Below are positions 35,435 to 44,350 of a stretch of DNA of 64,000 bases, piece after piece. The stretch comes from Parerythrobacter lutipelagi. Lineage in GTDB: Bacteria > Pseudomonadota > Alphaproteobacteria > Sphingomonadales > Sphingomonadaceae. Made by a program: the position numbers and the translations under genes. Where the stretch lies: the NCBI RefSeq assembly GCF_005434975.1, contig NZ_SKCJ01000002.1:1178001-1242000 (forward strand), given 5' to 3'. The number at the start of each line of letters is the position of its first letter. Within the stretch, counting starts at the first letter, position 1. The notes below the pieces were generated by a model that saw only the letters and a list, made by a program, of their open reading frames with translations, did no database searches and had not been told where the DNA came from.

Positions 35435-36313
35435 CTAGTCCGATGTTCCGCGCTCTGCAAGCGGATGCCGTTCGTTTACAAGTGAAACGAGCCGGGCGCT
35501 GTCGACATGGGTGTATATCTGCGTGGTCGCGATGTCCGCGTGGCCGAGCATGGTCTGCAGGACGCGTAGATCGGCACCGCCTTCCAGCAAATGCGTCGCG
35601 AACGCGTGCCGCAGAACATGAGGACTGACCTTGGACGGGTCGAGCTCGGCCCGTACAGCCAGTTCCTTGAGCAGCTGGTAAAGCCGGATTCGCGTGAGAT
35701 GTCCCTTACCCGAAGGGAAAAGGTATCCCGAATTTCCGCCGCTGAGTGCAAGCCATTTCGAAATGGCCTGCTTCGCGCGATTGCTCACAGGAACCATCCG
35801 GGCTTGCCCGCCTTTGCCGGTGACCGTCAGAAATGGCGCATCGCGCGGAACAGCCGATACAGGAAGAGAGACCAGTTCCGTCGCGCGCAAACCCGAACCA
35901 TACAGCAGCTCAAGCAAGACCAGCATTCGCACCCGTGCCGGACTATTGGTCCCGGCATCTGATTCCGCGCGGCTGAACAGCTGATCCACTTCCGCGTGGG
36001 AGAGAATCTTGGGCAATGGCCGTCGCGGCAAGGGGCGCGGAAGGGCATGACTCGGGTCATCATTGCGATGGCCTTCATCGACGAGGAAGCTGAAGAATTG
36101 CCGCAGAGCCGATGACTTGCGCGCTATCGTCGACGGAGCGAATTCCGCCCACGCCTTGGCAACTTTGCCCAGCCGTTCGGAGGAAATCGTATCAAGTTGC
36201 CCAACCAGTTGTTCAGCGCCCTCAAGGTCGCGCCGATAAGCGGCTAATGTGTTTGCAGCGGCACCGCGTTCGGCGGCAAGCATCGCCAGAAAATCGTCGA
36301 TTGCCGCACTCAT
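35435..36313 (-). CDS. xerD: Tyrosine recombinase XerD
   Basis: Chromosome-dimer resolution at dif together with XerC and FtsK. 292 aa. N-terminal SAM-like core-binding domain. The catalytic domain has Arg in LLYGSGLRATELVSL, Lys in TGKGGQARMVPV, and HVLRHAFATHLLEGGADLRVLQTMLGH (H, R and H/W positions), with nucleophile Tyr in TTQIYTHV. It matches housekeeping XerD rather than a phage integrase: it lies next to accA, and no mobile-element genes or att repeats are visible. Confidence 0.95.
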   Translation of the reverse strand: MSAAIDDFLAMLAAERGAAANTLAAYRRDLEGAEQLVGQLDTISSERLGKVAKAWAEFAPSTIARKSSALRQFFSFLVDEGHRNDDPSHALPRPLPRRPLPKILSHAEVDQLFSRAESDAGTNSPARVRMLVLLELLYGSGLRATELVSLPVSAVPRDAPFLTVTGKGGQARMVPVSNRAKQAISKWLALSGGNSGYLFPSGKGHLTRIRLYQLLKELAVRAELDPSKVSPHVLRHAFATHLLEGGADLRVLQTMLGHADIATTQIYTHVDSARLVSLVNERHPLAERGTSD

Positions 36314-36337
36314 GCACCAAGCGGTCCCGCAATCACG

Positions 36338-38173
36338 TCAGCCCCTTGCGACCGCCTCCGCGGCGATCATCCTTGCTTCTGCTTGCATCCCGGCACGGTT
36401 CAGTGCGGAAACGATGTGGTAGAGATGACGCGGGGTCATCTTGCTCCACCCTTCTCCCTGCATTCCGACACCGGCCAGATAGGCGACCAGCACCGGGTTT
36501 CGCACTTCGGCTGCACGGTCAATCAGCTGTGCCCAACGCGTCTCAGAACTCAGCGAGAAGCCGAGCTCATCGGCAATTTCATCGCGAACAGCGGGCGAAA
36601 CGCGGCCCAGTCCCGCAAGTCCTGCGACAAGAAATTGCGATTTGATCTGCCCGGAGCTTTCATCATTGCTGCGGAACGACTCTATCTGTCCTTCCGTCAC
36701 AGGATTGGTGCGATTGGGCTGTGCGAGAGCCAATTGCCCCCAGGCCAGACTGCCGTCGGGAACCACCGACGCCCACCGCATGGCATTCGCATCGAGGCCG
36801 GCTGAAAGCATCGAAGCAATCAAATCTTCGGCTCCTTCGAGCAAGTCCTCGCTTGGCTCAAGTCGCGCCGACGCATAGGCCGTGAGGACATAACGGCCAA
36901 AAGGATCTGCCTCCGCCCCGCCCCAGATTTCACGGATTGCCTCGGCACGGACCATCGCATCGTTGGCCACATAGGCATCGCGTAGTCGCGCGGCGGCGAC
37001 GCGATGTGGGCCATCGACGCCCTGTTCGGCATGGATCTGGCTGAACAAGTCGACCATCGCTTGCGCAGACAGGATACCTTCACGGGCAGCACGCTCTGCC
37101 CCGTCCGCCCGCTCTGCCGGCGTCAGCATCGGCGCGACTGCAATGGTCCGCTGGAAATAAGGATCGGAGGAATCGGCCAAATTGTCCGGCAATTCCGCCC
37201 CGACCGCTAGCGCCAGAGCATGCCGCCACGGCGTGATCTCCTCGACATTGTCCCATTCGAGATTGACCGCGCGGCGTCCACCGCCGGCTGCCCCTGCGTA
37301 ACGCTGAGCCAACAAAATATCGATTCGTTCGACAGGCCCTTCCGGTGCCAATCGATTAAGCACTGCGTTGGATCGGACGGTCTGCCCGGCATAGGCATAA
37401 CAGATGCCCTGCAGCAGCTTCCATTGCGAATCTTCGCGCTTGCCGCCCTGAAGCTGAACCGATGGGCAGACCCCGGCAATATCGCTTGAACCAATATAAG
37501 CATCAATTGCCGCGTCGGTCAGCGCAGGGTTCCAGTTGCCTGTGTCGACATCCTGCACAAGGCTTCGAGCGACCCCGAACTCGCCGAGATTGTTGAGCGC
37601 CGTTGCACGCAGGGCCGCAAACTCTGCAGGAGCCATTCCGGCAGGAGTCTCAAGCCGGCTGGCGAGCGCCCGACGCAGCAAGATATGCCCCCAGCGTGAG
37701 ACCACCGGCCCTTTCGTGCCGGCCAGTGCCGCGCGCACCAATCCTGCTGGCTGCTTTGCCAGAGAAGCCGCGGGAAATCCCCCTTCGTCCTTTGCCAGAA
37801 CACCCACACGCTCCATCGAGCGCCGCGCTGCGGGCGGAATATCGTAACGGGGCTTCAGGCCCAGGAGTTCGTCGAGTTCCTCACCTTCCAGACCTTCAAG
37901 TTCTTCGACCGTAGGAAAGCCTGACGGCAAATTCGGGGCTGGGCCGATCGGCGCGGACGGTGCCGAGGGAATTGGCTGAACAACCGCCCCGCCCCCTGAT
38001 GGCACAGCGGGGGTTGCAGGCGTTGCTGTCGTCCGGGGTGCAGGCGCCGGGCTCGGTGCTGGCGCAGGATCGTCAAATCCCGGCGGCAGAAGCGATTCGG
38101 GCTGTTCCTCCGCAAGAACCAGCCCTGATGTCATGGCAATGGCTGCCGCACCGATAAATACAAACTTCTTCAC
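36338..38173 (-). CDS. Secreted helical-repeat protein of unknown function
   Basis: 611 aa. Signal peptide (KFVFIGAAAIAMTSGLVLA), then a Pro/Ala-rich linker (about 33-90: PAPAPSPAPAPRT, then PIPSAPSAPIGP), then about 500 residues of Ala/Leu-rich predicted helices reminiscent of TPR or solenoid repeats, though no repeat unit can be called by eye. No enzyme motif is seen. Starts with GTG at 38173, overlapping the stop of the 46-aa upstream gene. Likely periplasmic. The xerD start is 25 bp beyond its stop, so it may be part of the xerD-accA transcript. Confidence 0.72.
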   Translation of the reverse strand: MKKFVFIGAAAIAMTSGLVLAEEQPESLLPPGFDDPAPAPSPAPAPRTTATPATPAVPSGGGAVVQPIPSAPSAPIGPAPNLPSGFPTVEELEGLEGEELDELLGLKPRYDIPPAARRSMERVGVLAKDEGGFPAASLAKQPAGLVRAALAGTKGPVVSRWGHILLRRALASRLETPAGMAPAEFAALRATALNNLGEFGVARSLVQDVDTGNWNPALTDAAIDAYIGSSDIAGVCPSVQLQGGKREDSQWKLLQGICYAYAGQTVRSNAVLNRLAPEGPVERIDILLAQRYAGAAGGGRRAVNLEWDNVEEITPWRHALALAVGAELPDNLADSSDPYFQRTIAVAPMLTPAERADGAERAAREGILSAQAMVDLFSQIHAEQGVDGPHRVAAARLRDAYVANDAMVRAEAIREIWGGAEADPFGRYVLTAYASARLEPSEDLLEGAEDLIASMLSAGLDANAMRWASVVPDGSLAWGQLALAQPNRTNPVTEGQIESFRSNDESSGQIKSQFLVAGLAGLGRVSPAVRDEIADELGFSLSSETRWAQLIDRAAEVRNPVLVAYLAGVGMQGEGWSKMTPRHLYHIVSALNRAGMQAEARMIAAEAVARG

Positions 38174-38310
38174 AACGCATCCTCGGGCAGCGGCACAGGC
38201 TGGGCTATTTCACGCAGCGGCTCTTCTCCTCCGTCGACCCATGCGACGAGGACAACAAGCCCGATTGCCAAGGCAGCGTACAAGCCAATTCTTGTTGCAG
38301 AGACGGTCAA
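38170..38310 (-). CDS. 46-aa single-pass membrane protein, coupled to the secreted 611-aa protein
   Basis: From TTG 38310 (CAGGA Shine-Dalgarno about 8 bp upstream): a short N terminus, one hydrophobic helix (IGLYAALAIGLVVLVAWV) and an acidic/proline tail. Its TGA overlaps the GTG start of the 611-aa gene, so translation is probably coupled. No family recognised. It is divergent from aroK, whose promoter must lie in the 63 bp between them or inside it. Confidence 0.55.
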   Translation of the reverse strand: MTVSATRIGLYAALAIGLVVLVAWVDGGEEPLREIAQPVPLPEDAL

Positions 38311-38373
38311 CTCGAAAAATCCTGAAACCAGCACAGTTGCGCACCACCTAGCCCATCTATAGGCGGAGCGGCA

Positions 38374-38958
38374 ATGCAAGATGATGCTTCAACCCACCGC
38401 GCAACTCGATTGACCGATGCGGAGATTGCCGGGATCGCCCGCCGGATCGATCGGCCCGTGGTGCTTGTTGGCCTGATGGGCGCTGGCAAATCGACAGTCG
38501 GACGACGACTGGCAAATCTGCTTGGCACAGATTTCGTCGATGCCGACGACGAGATAGAAGATGCAGCGCAGCTGAGCATCGCAGAGATCTTTTCCGAGTT
38601 CGGCGAAGAGTATTTTCGCGATGGCGAACGCCGCGTGATCGCTCGTTTGATAGGCGAATCCGATGGCGTCATAGCGACCGGTGGCGGTGCCTTCGTCAAC
38701 GATGAAACACGCGCCTTGATCCTGGATAAGGCGATCGCAGTGTGGATCGATTGCTCGATCGACACGCTGGTCGAGAGAACCGGTCGACGCAACACCCGGC
38801 CGCTCCTTCAAGGGGGCGATCCCGCGCAAATACTGAGCCGACTGCGCGCGGAAAGAGAGCCAGCCTATTCACAGGCACCAATCCGTATTGCAAGTGACGA
38901 CGGCCCGCATTTGGAAACAGCCAATGCGATTATAGAAGCGATCGACCGATGGCTGTAG
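38374..38958 (+). CDS. aroK: Shikimate kinase
   Basis: Phosphorylates shikimate in the chorismate pathway. 194 aa. Walker A LVGLMGAGKSTVGRRLA, shikimate-binding DADDEIEDAA and FREGE-like YFRDGERRVI, and the ATGGGAF motif are all present; the lid region has RTGRRNTRPLL. The N-terminal 25 residues extend beyond most homologues. ATG 38374 has GGAG upstream. The stop lies inside aroB (10-nt overlap), so the two are coupled. Confidence 0.97.
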   Translation: MQDDASTHRATRLTDAEIAGIARRIDRPVVLVGLMGAGKSTVGRRLANLLGTDFVDADDEIEDAAQLSIAEIFSEFGEEYFRDGERRVIARLIGESDGVIATGGGAFVNDETRALILDKAIAVWIDCSIDTLVERTGRRNTRPLLQGGDPAQILSRLRAEREPAYSQAPIRIASDDGPHLETANAIIEAIDRWL

Positions 38959-40058
38959 TTAAAGTCGAATTGGCCGGGCGCAGCTATGACGTGCGTGTAG
39001 CGTCCAACCTGCTCGAAAACATTGCCGTCGAAGCGGCGCATTTCGATCGCAAGCAGAGCGTCCCTGTTGTGGCCGATCGCAACGCGCGCAAATTTCACGG
39101 ATCTGTAATCGAACAGGCGTTTGCAGACTCCGGCAAGCAGGTCGATTGGTTCGATGTCGAATCGGGTGAATCATCTAAAAGCTGGCAAGGCCTGCAAGAC
39201 TTGACCGGCTGGCTGCTTGAGCGCGGCGTGGAGCGCGGCGATCACGTGTTTGCCCTTGGAGGCGGCGTTGTTGGCGATCTGACCGGCTTCGCCTGCGCCA
39301 TCCTCAAGCGCGGCTGCGGCTTCGTTCAGATACCCACCACATTGCTCGCGCAAGTTGACAGCTCAGTCGGTGGCAAAACCGCAATCAACACTCCGGCGGG
39401 CAAGAATCTAATCGGGGCATTTCATCAGCCATCGCTAGTCCTCGCCGATCTTGCAACGCTGTCCACACTGCCCGACCGGGAAATGCGAGCGGGCTACGCA
39501 GAAGTAATCAAATACGGCATCCTCGGCGACGAGGCTTTCTTCCACTGGCTCGAAAAGAACGGCACAGATGTGCTCCAGCGCGATCCGGCCAAGCTGGAAT
39601 ACGCCGTCGCAACAAGTGTCTCGGCAAAAGCGCGGATCGTGGCGCAAGATGAGCGCGAGACCAGCGGGGTCAGAGCTTTGCTGAATCTTGGCCACACATT
39701 CGGCCACGCGCTGGAAGCAGAGACCGGGTTTTCCGACCGCCTCCTCCACGGGGAAAGCGTTGCTATGGGCATGATCCTGGCCGCAAGATACTCGGCAAGG
39801 CGCGATCTTCTGACGCCATCGGACGCTCAGCGCATTGCTGCTTCGATCGCGCAAGCCGGTCTGCCGGGCGAGGTTTCAGCGCTTGGTCTTGAATGCGACG
39901 GGGCCACCCTTGTCAGCCACATGTTGCACGACAAGAAAATGGACGCCGGCACACTTCCTTTCGTTTTGCTGCGCGGAATCGGCGCAGCATTTCTCGCGCA
40001 GGATGTCGATCTGAGCGATGTCGCAGCATTCCTCGACGAGCAACTACAGGTGCATTGA
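38949..40058 (+). CDS. aroB: 3-dehydroquinate synthase
   Basis: Converts DAHP to 3-dehydroquinate, the second step of the shikimate pathway. 369 aa. NAD-binding ALGGGVVGDLTGFACAILKRG, the substrate/active-site stretch IPTTLLAQVDSSVGGKTAIN, metal-site region EVIKYGILGD, and the zinc-ligand histidines in LLNLGHTFGHALE and LLHGESVAMG are present. Coupled to aroK by overlap. A cyclase-family gene follows 33 bp later. Confidence 0.98.
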   Translation: MAVVKVELAGRSYDVRVASNLLENIAVEAAHFDRKQSVPVVADRNARKFHGSVIEQAFADSGKQVDWFDVESGESSKSWQGLQDLTGWLLERGVERGDHVFALGGGVVGDLTGFACAILKRGCGFVQIPTTLLAQVDSSVGGKTAINTPAGKNLIGAFHQPSLVLADLATLSTLPDREMRAGYAEVIKYGILGDEAFFHWLEKNGTDVLQRDPAKLEYAVATSVSAKARIVAQDERETSGVRALLNLGHTFGHALEAETGFSDRLLHGESVAMGMILAARYSARRDLLTPSDAQRIAASIAQAGLPGEVSALGLECDGATLVSHMLHDKKMDAGTLPFVLLRGIGAAFLAQDVDLSDVAAFLDEQLQVH

Positions 40059-40091
40059 CGTGGAGTTTTGCTGCGCACAATGCTTCGCAGC

Positions 40092-40862
40092 ATGACACGC
40101 TTTATTGACCTTTCGATTCCGATCACGAACAACGTCGTCTCCGATCCGGACGTGATGCGTCCCAAGATCACCTACATGACGCATCAGGACACGTGGCAGC
40201 AGATTGCAGCCTTCTTCCCCGGTCTGGAAAAGGCGGACTTGCCCGATGGCGAAGGCTGGGCGGTCGAAATGCTCGAGCTGTCGACGCACAATGGCACGCA
40301 CATGGACGCACCATGGCATTATCATTCGACGACCGACGATGGCGCGAGGCCTGCACCCAGCATTGATGAAGCGCCACTGGATCGTTTTTTGCGACCGGGG
40401 GTGAAGCTGGACTTCTCCGCAATGGCTGACGGCCATGTCGTGACAGCGGCAGAAGTCGAGGCCGAGCTAGATCGGATCGCTTATCAGCTTCAGCCCCTCG
40501 ATATCGTTCTGGTGCAGTCAGGCGCAATCTACGGGACGGAGAAGTTCATCCATCAGGGCGTCGGCCTGGGAGAAGAAGCGACACTATACCTGACCGAGCA
40601 AGGCATCGAAGTCGTCGGAACCGATGCATGGAGCTGGGATGCTCCGTTCAGCCTTACCGCCCAGCGCTGGGCCGAAACGCGCGACCCCGGGATCATTTGG
40701 GAAGGCCACAAAGCGGGGCGCATCAGACCATATTATCAGATCGAGAAGCTCACCAATCTTGCTGCGCTGCCAAGCCACGGCTTTACCGTCAGTTGTTTCC
40801 CGGTGAAAATCGAGCGCGCGAGCGCGGGCTGGATCAGAGCGGTTGCAATGGTCGAGGATTGA
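40092..40862 (+). CDS. Cyclase-family metal hydrolase (kynurenine-formamidase-like)
   Basis: 256 aa. The signature HNGTHMDAPWHY fits the HxGTHxDxPxH metal motif of the cyclase/arylformamidase family (KynB and relatives), and the DLSIPITNNVVSDPD start is typical. Members hydrolyse N-formylkynurenine, isatin or cyclic amides, so the substrate is unknown. ATG 40092 gives the family start; an ATG at 40068 is in frame. It is downstream of aroB but has no clear link to the shikimate pathway. Confidence 0.83.
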   Translation: MTRFIDLSIPITNNVVSDPDVMRPKITYMTHQDTWQQIAAFFPGLEKADLPDGEGWAVEMLELSTHNGTHMDAPWHYHSTTDDGARPAPSIDEAPLDRFLRPGVKLDFSAMADGHVVTAAEVEAELDRIAYQLQPLDIVLVQSGAIYGTEKFIHQGVGLGEEATLYLTEQGIEVVGTDAWSWDAPFSLTAQRWAETRDPGIIWEGHKAGRIRPYYQIEKLTNLAALPSHGFTVSCFPVKIERASAGWIRAVAMVED

Positions 40863-41087
40863 TCAATCGTCTTGCGATATCTGCCGGCGCACGAAACGTT
40901 TTCCTACAAGCGCAAATTCTGGTTCACTCACGGAATGGCATGTATGGAGAAACAACGCAGGTCTGGCGCGCCACGCCATAGCGACACTTTGCGGCTTGGA
41001 TACCCCGGGGGGCTCTCTTTATACCCGCCAGACAATAAGAGCGTGTTTTATATCTATTTTTCAATGATCTAAGCGAAAACATCGAAG

Positions 41088-41102
41088 TTGACACGGTGTC
41101 AA
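41088..41102. repeat. Short odd-centred palindrome in the gap between convergent genes
   Basis: TTGACAC-G-GTGTCAA, perfect. The surrounding gap (40863-41131, about 270 bp) is more AT-rich than its neighbours and holds no gene I can support. The palindrome could be a weak terminator (5-bp stem, ACGGT loop, then ATTT) or a protein site. Confidence 0.4.
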
Positions 41103-41131
41103 TTTCGTCAAGCATCTGTCAAGCCAGACCG

Positions 41132-41503
41132 TCAAAACAGACGCGAGCCGTCCGGAACTTTCACATCCGGCGCGAATAGCACGACTTCGCCATTCTCGTC
41201 CGCAAATCCCAAGGTAAGCACCTCGGACATTGCCGGTCCAATCTGGCGCGGCGGGAAGTTGACCACCGCGGCGACCTGCCTGCCGGGCAGTTCATCGATG
41301 TGATAGTTCGCCGCGATCTGCGCGCAGCTTTTCTTCTCGCCGATCACAGGCCCGAAATCGATCCGCAACCGGTAAGATGGCTTGCGAGCTTCCGGAAACT
41401 CCTCGGCCGCAACAATGGTCCCGATGCGGATGTCCACCTTGAGGAAACCATCGAACTCAATCTCCGGTGCTGCTGGAGCGTCGGGAGCGTGCAAAAGATG
41501 CAT
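41132..41503 (-). CDS. csaA: tRNA-binding (EMAP/CsaA-type) protein
   Basis: 123 aa, OB-fold tRNA-binding domain: FLKVDIRIGTIVAAEEFPEARKPSYRLRIDFG and the later QIAANY, VNFPPRQIGPAMSEVLTLGF. CsaA-like proteins bind tRNA and show chaperone-like effects. Its ATG overlaps the pccA stop by one base (TAATG), so it is the last gene of the propionyl-CoA operon by position, with no obvious functional link. Confidence 0.9.
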   Translation of the reverse strand: MHLLHAPDAPAAPEIEFDGFLKVDIRIGTIVAAEEFPEARKPSYRLRIDFGPVIGEKKSCAQIAANYHIDELPGRQVAAVVNFPPRQIGPAMSEVLTLGFADENGEVVLFAPDVKVPDGSRLF

Positions 41504-43524
41504 TATTCGAGCTCGAGAATTACCGCATCGACCGCGAGGCTTTCCCCTTCTTCGGCGTTAATCGTCGCAATAATTCCCTGCTTTTCCGCGCGAAGAATGT
41601 TCTCCATCTTCATCGCTTCGACTGTCGCAAGTGGCTGACCAGGCTGGACTTCATCGCCTTCGCTTACATGCAGCTTCATCAGCAGCCCGGGCATCGGACA
41701 GATCAGCATTTTCGAAAGATCAGGTGGAACTTTCTCGATCATATGATCGGCCAGATGCGCGACTCGGGTCGGAAGTATTCGCAGCTGATGCGACGCCCCA
41801 CGTGTTGTTACCGCATAGCCAGTGCGCGTCGGCTTGAGCTGGATCGTCAGATCTTCACCCTCGATTCCGACATCGACCATCGTGTCGCCCGGAGTGTATT
41901 CCATGGAAAGCTCTAGCGGCTCACCATCAACAGTGATCGCGTCTTCTTCCAAGGCAACTGCGAAAGCAGTGCCACCAATCCAAACAGTCCAGTCACCAGG
42001 TGCATAAAGCTCACCGTCGAGCTGCTGATCGATCCGCCGCGCACGGTCCGCATCGGCGGTAGCAATGACGCCTGCCACCGCGGCAAGACCGCGCTGGAGA
42101 TCATCGGATGCGGGCGCTCCGCTGAAGCCCTCGGGATACTCCTCCTCGATGAATCCGGTCGTCAGGTCGCCTGCACGGAAACGCTCGTGCTGCATGATTG
42201 CGCTGAGAAAATCGACATTGTGGCCGAGGCCTTCGATGTAGAACGCGTCGAGTGCCTGGATTTGCAAATCCGCTGCTTCATCGCGCGTTTCGCCCCATGT
42301 CACCAGTTTGGCAATCATCGGATCGTAGAACATCGACACTTCGCCGCCTTCGAACACACCGTCGTCGACGCGAGTACCATCGACACCCCGGCGACCGTTG
42401 GCGCTGCCATCATCGGTCCACCCCTGAAGCGGCGGCCGATAGCGCACGAGCCGCCCGGTGGAGGGCAAGAAACCGCGATAGGGATCTTCGGCATAGACGC
42501 GGTTCTCGATCGCCCAGCCATCAATCCCGATGTCGTCTTGGGTCATGCCCAGTTTCTCGCCAGCCGCGACACGGATCATCTGTTCGACCAGGTCAATACC
42601 GGTGATCGCTTCGGTAACCGGATGTTCGACCTGAAGCCGCGTATTCATTTCAAGGAAATAGAAGCTCTCGCCCGATGGATCGGCCCCGCTGACGATCAAC
42701 TCAACCGTACCGGCGCTGTAGTAGCCGACGGCGCGCGAAAGGGCGACGCATTGCTCCCCCATCGCTTTGCGCATCTTGGGCGTGACGAACGGAGAGGGCG
42801 CCTCTTCGACCACCTTCTGGTGGCGCCGCTGGATGCTGCATTCGCGCTCGTTCAGATAGAGGATATTGCCGTGCTTATCGCCGAGGATCTGAATCTCGAT
42901 ATGGCGCGGGTTGAGAATGAACTTTTCCAGGAACACGCGCTTGTCGCCGAAAGAGTTGAGCCCTTCGCGCTGAGTTGCCTCGAAGCCTTCTTCGACATCC
43001 TTGTCACTATGTGCCAGTCGCATGCCTTTGCCGCCGCCACCGGCGCTGGCCTTCATCATCACCGGATAGCCGATTTTGTTCGCCCACATCAGCGCGTCTG
43101 CAGTGGTTTCGACTTCGCCTTCCGAGCCCGGCACTGTGTTGACACCGGCTTCCTTGGCCAACTTCTTCGACTCGATCTTGTCTCCCATTGCCGCAATCGC
43201 GCCAACCGGTGGGCCGATGAATTCGATCCCTTCAGCAGCAAGCGCTTCGGCAAAGCTGGTGCGTTCGGACAGGAAGCCATAGCCCGGATGCACCGCTTCT
43301 GCGCCGGTCTGCTTACAGGCAGCGATGATCTTCTCGGCTATCAGATAGCTTTCAGCGGCCGGCGAAGGGCCGATGTGGACTGCCTCGTCCGCCATGCTTA
43401 CGAATGGCGCTCGGGCATCGGCGTCGGAATAGACCGCGACCGTCGCGATACCCATCCGTTTGGCAGTCTTGATCACGCGGCAGGCGATTTCGCCGCGATT
43501 GGCGATGAGGATTTTCTTGAACAT
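41503..43524 (-). CDS. pccA: Propionyl-CoA carboxylase, biotin-containing alpha subunit
   Basis: Carboxylates its own biotin, which PccB then uses to make methylmalonyl-CoA. 673 aa. Biotin carboxylase domain first (KILIANRGEIACRVI, ATP-grasp glycine loop KASAGGGGKGMRL, EMNTRLQVEHPVTE), then a BT-type linker domain. The biotinyl domain ends the protein, with Lys639 in VEAMKMENI. The start follows the DUF3445 stop with no gap (TAG-ATG). Partner PccB is 5 kb upstream in the same operon. Confidence 0.95.
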   Translation of the reverse strand: MFKKILIANRGEIACRVIKTAKRMGIATVAVYSDADARAPFVSMADEAVHIGPSPAAESYLIAEKIIAACKQTGAEAVHPGYGFLSERTSFAEALAAEGIEFIGPPVGAIAAMGDKIESKKLAKEAGVNTVPGSEGEVETTADALMWANKIGYPVMMKASAGGGGKGMRLAHSDKDVEEGFEATQREGLNSFGDKRVFLEKFILNPRHIEIQILGDKHGNILYLNERECSIQRRHQKVVEEAPSPFVTPKMRKAMGEQCVALSRAVGYYSAGTVELIVSGADPSGESFYFLEMNTRLQVEHPVTEAITGIDLVEQMIRVAAGEKLGMTQDDIGIDGWAIENRVYAEDPYRGFLPSTGRLVRYRPPLQGWTDDGSANGRRGVDGTRVDDGVFEGGEVSMFYDPMIAKLVTWGETRDEAADLQIQALDAFYIEGLGHNVDFLSAIMQHERFRAGDLTTGFIEEEYPEGFSGAPASDDLQRGLAAVAGVIATADADRARRIDQQLDGELYAPGDWTVWIGGTAFAVALEEDAITVDGEPLELSMEYTPGDTMVDVGIEGEDLTIQLKPTRTGYAVTTRGASHQLRILPTRVAHLADHMIEKVPPDLSKMLICPMPGLLMKLHVSEGDEVQPGQPLATVEAMKMENILRAEKQGIIATINAEEGESLAVDAVILELE

Positions 43525-44325
43525 CTATTGAGCTCTCTCCGACTCTCGACGCTTCGCATAGCCGATAAGCGCGTGCGCGTAAGCCCCTGCCCCGCGTCGT
43601 TCGCCTTCACCGGCCAGAAGGTCCTCCATCGCCCCGGCGAGGCGCGCGACATTCGGGCTGGAAAGCTCGCCCAGCGATGCGATATAAATTCCGATGGTGA
43701 ACAGGATCGCTCCGGTTTCAGGCAGGCGGCGCAGGGTCTGGCGTTCGGAGCGGACGAACAGCGTCTGACCTGCGTTTTCTGGCGTGACATGGGCGAATGC
43801 AACTTCGGGCGGCTTGGCGACCCAGCGCCGCGCGCCGGTTGCGGCGATGAACCAGTTGGCGCGCCCATAGATCGCGCCTGGCTTCAGCTTGGCCATGAAG
43901 TGATCAACGCCGGTCGCGAGCTGCTCTTCGTACCCCTGGATCGGCGCATGAAGCGCGCGCAGCGGCAGGCCCAGCTTCTCGGCAGGCGTCCAGTCGGAGG
44001 GCCAGGCCACGGCCGCGCCGACGAGGCGGTATTGCTCCTCGCCCTCGCGGAGGGTCAGGAGGCACATGTCCTCGTGATGGTTGCGGGCCGCTTCGGGCAG
44101 GCCGCCGGAAAGACCGAGCATGGCGGCAAGTTCCGCGCCGGGAGCCTCGCCTTCAGGCGAAAGCTGGATGCCCTCGGGATAAGCAGCAAAACCCTCCGCG
44201 CGCGCAGCAAGGTCGGGATTGGGCTGGAGCCAATCGTCCTCGGTCAGCTTTGACAATCCAATTGCAAGCCGTCCGCCTCCGCGCGATTTGGGGAGAAGGT
44301 TGTCAACAGAGAAACCGAGCGGCAT
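43525..44325 (-). CDS. DUF3445 / heme-dependent oxidative N-demethylase-like protein
   Basis: 266 aa. Sequence matches the DUF3445 (HODM) family: N-terminal MPLGFSVDNLLP, the EDMCLLTLREGEEQYRLVGAAVAWPSDW block in the middle, then RANWFIA and VRSERQTLRRLPETGAILFTIGIY. The founding family uses heme and a PAS-like fold to demethylate dimethylamine. The physiological substrate here is unknown. I chose ATG 44325, preceded by GGGGGTGA; upstream ATGs at 44361/44364 overlap the esterase stop. It lies between the esterase and pccA in the propionyl-CoA operon. Confidence 0.8.
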   Translation of the reverse strand: MPLGFSVDNLLPKSRGGGRLAIGLSKLTEDDWLQPNPDLAARAEGFAAYPEGIQLSPEGEAPGAELAAMLGLSGGLPEAARNHHEDMCLLTLREGEEQYRLVGAAVAWPSDWTPAEKLGLPLRALHAPIQGYEEQLATGVDHFMAKLKPGAIYGRANWFIAATGARRWVAKPPEVAFAHVTPENAGQTLFVRSERQTLRRLPETGAILFTIGIYIASLGELSSPNVARLAGAMEDLLAGEGERRGAGAYAHALIGYAKRRESERAQ

Positions 44326-44350
44326 TGCAGTCTGTTCACCCCCGTTAATA

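Noticed and set aside
35435-36313. xerD gene as evidence of an integrated element
   Set aside because: It is the housekeeping XerD type next to accA with no att repeats, toxin or phage genes.
42187-44253. Open frame of 688 codons on the plus strand opposite pccA and DUF3445
   Set aside because: It is the antisense of two well-recognised genes; its protein has no known motif and the length comes from the GC-rich coding strand.
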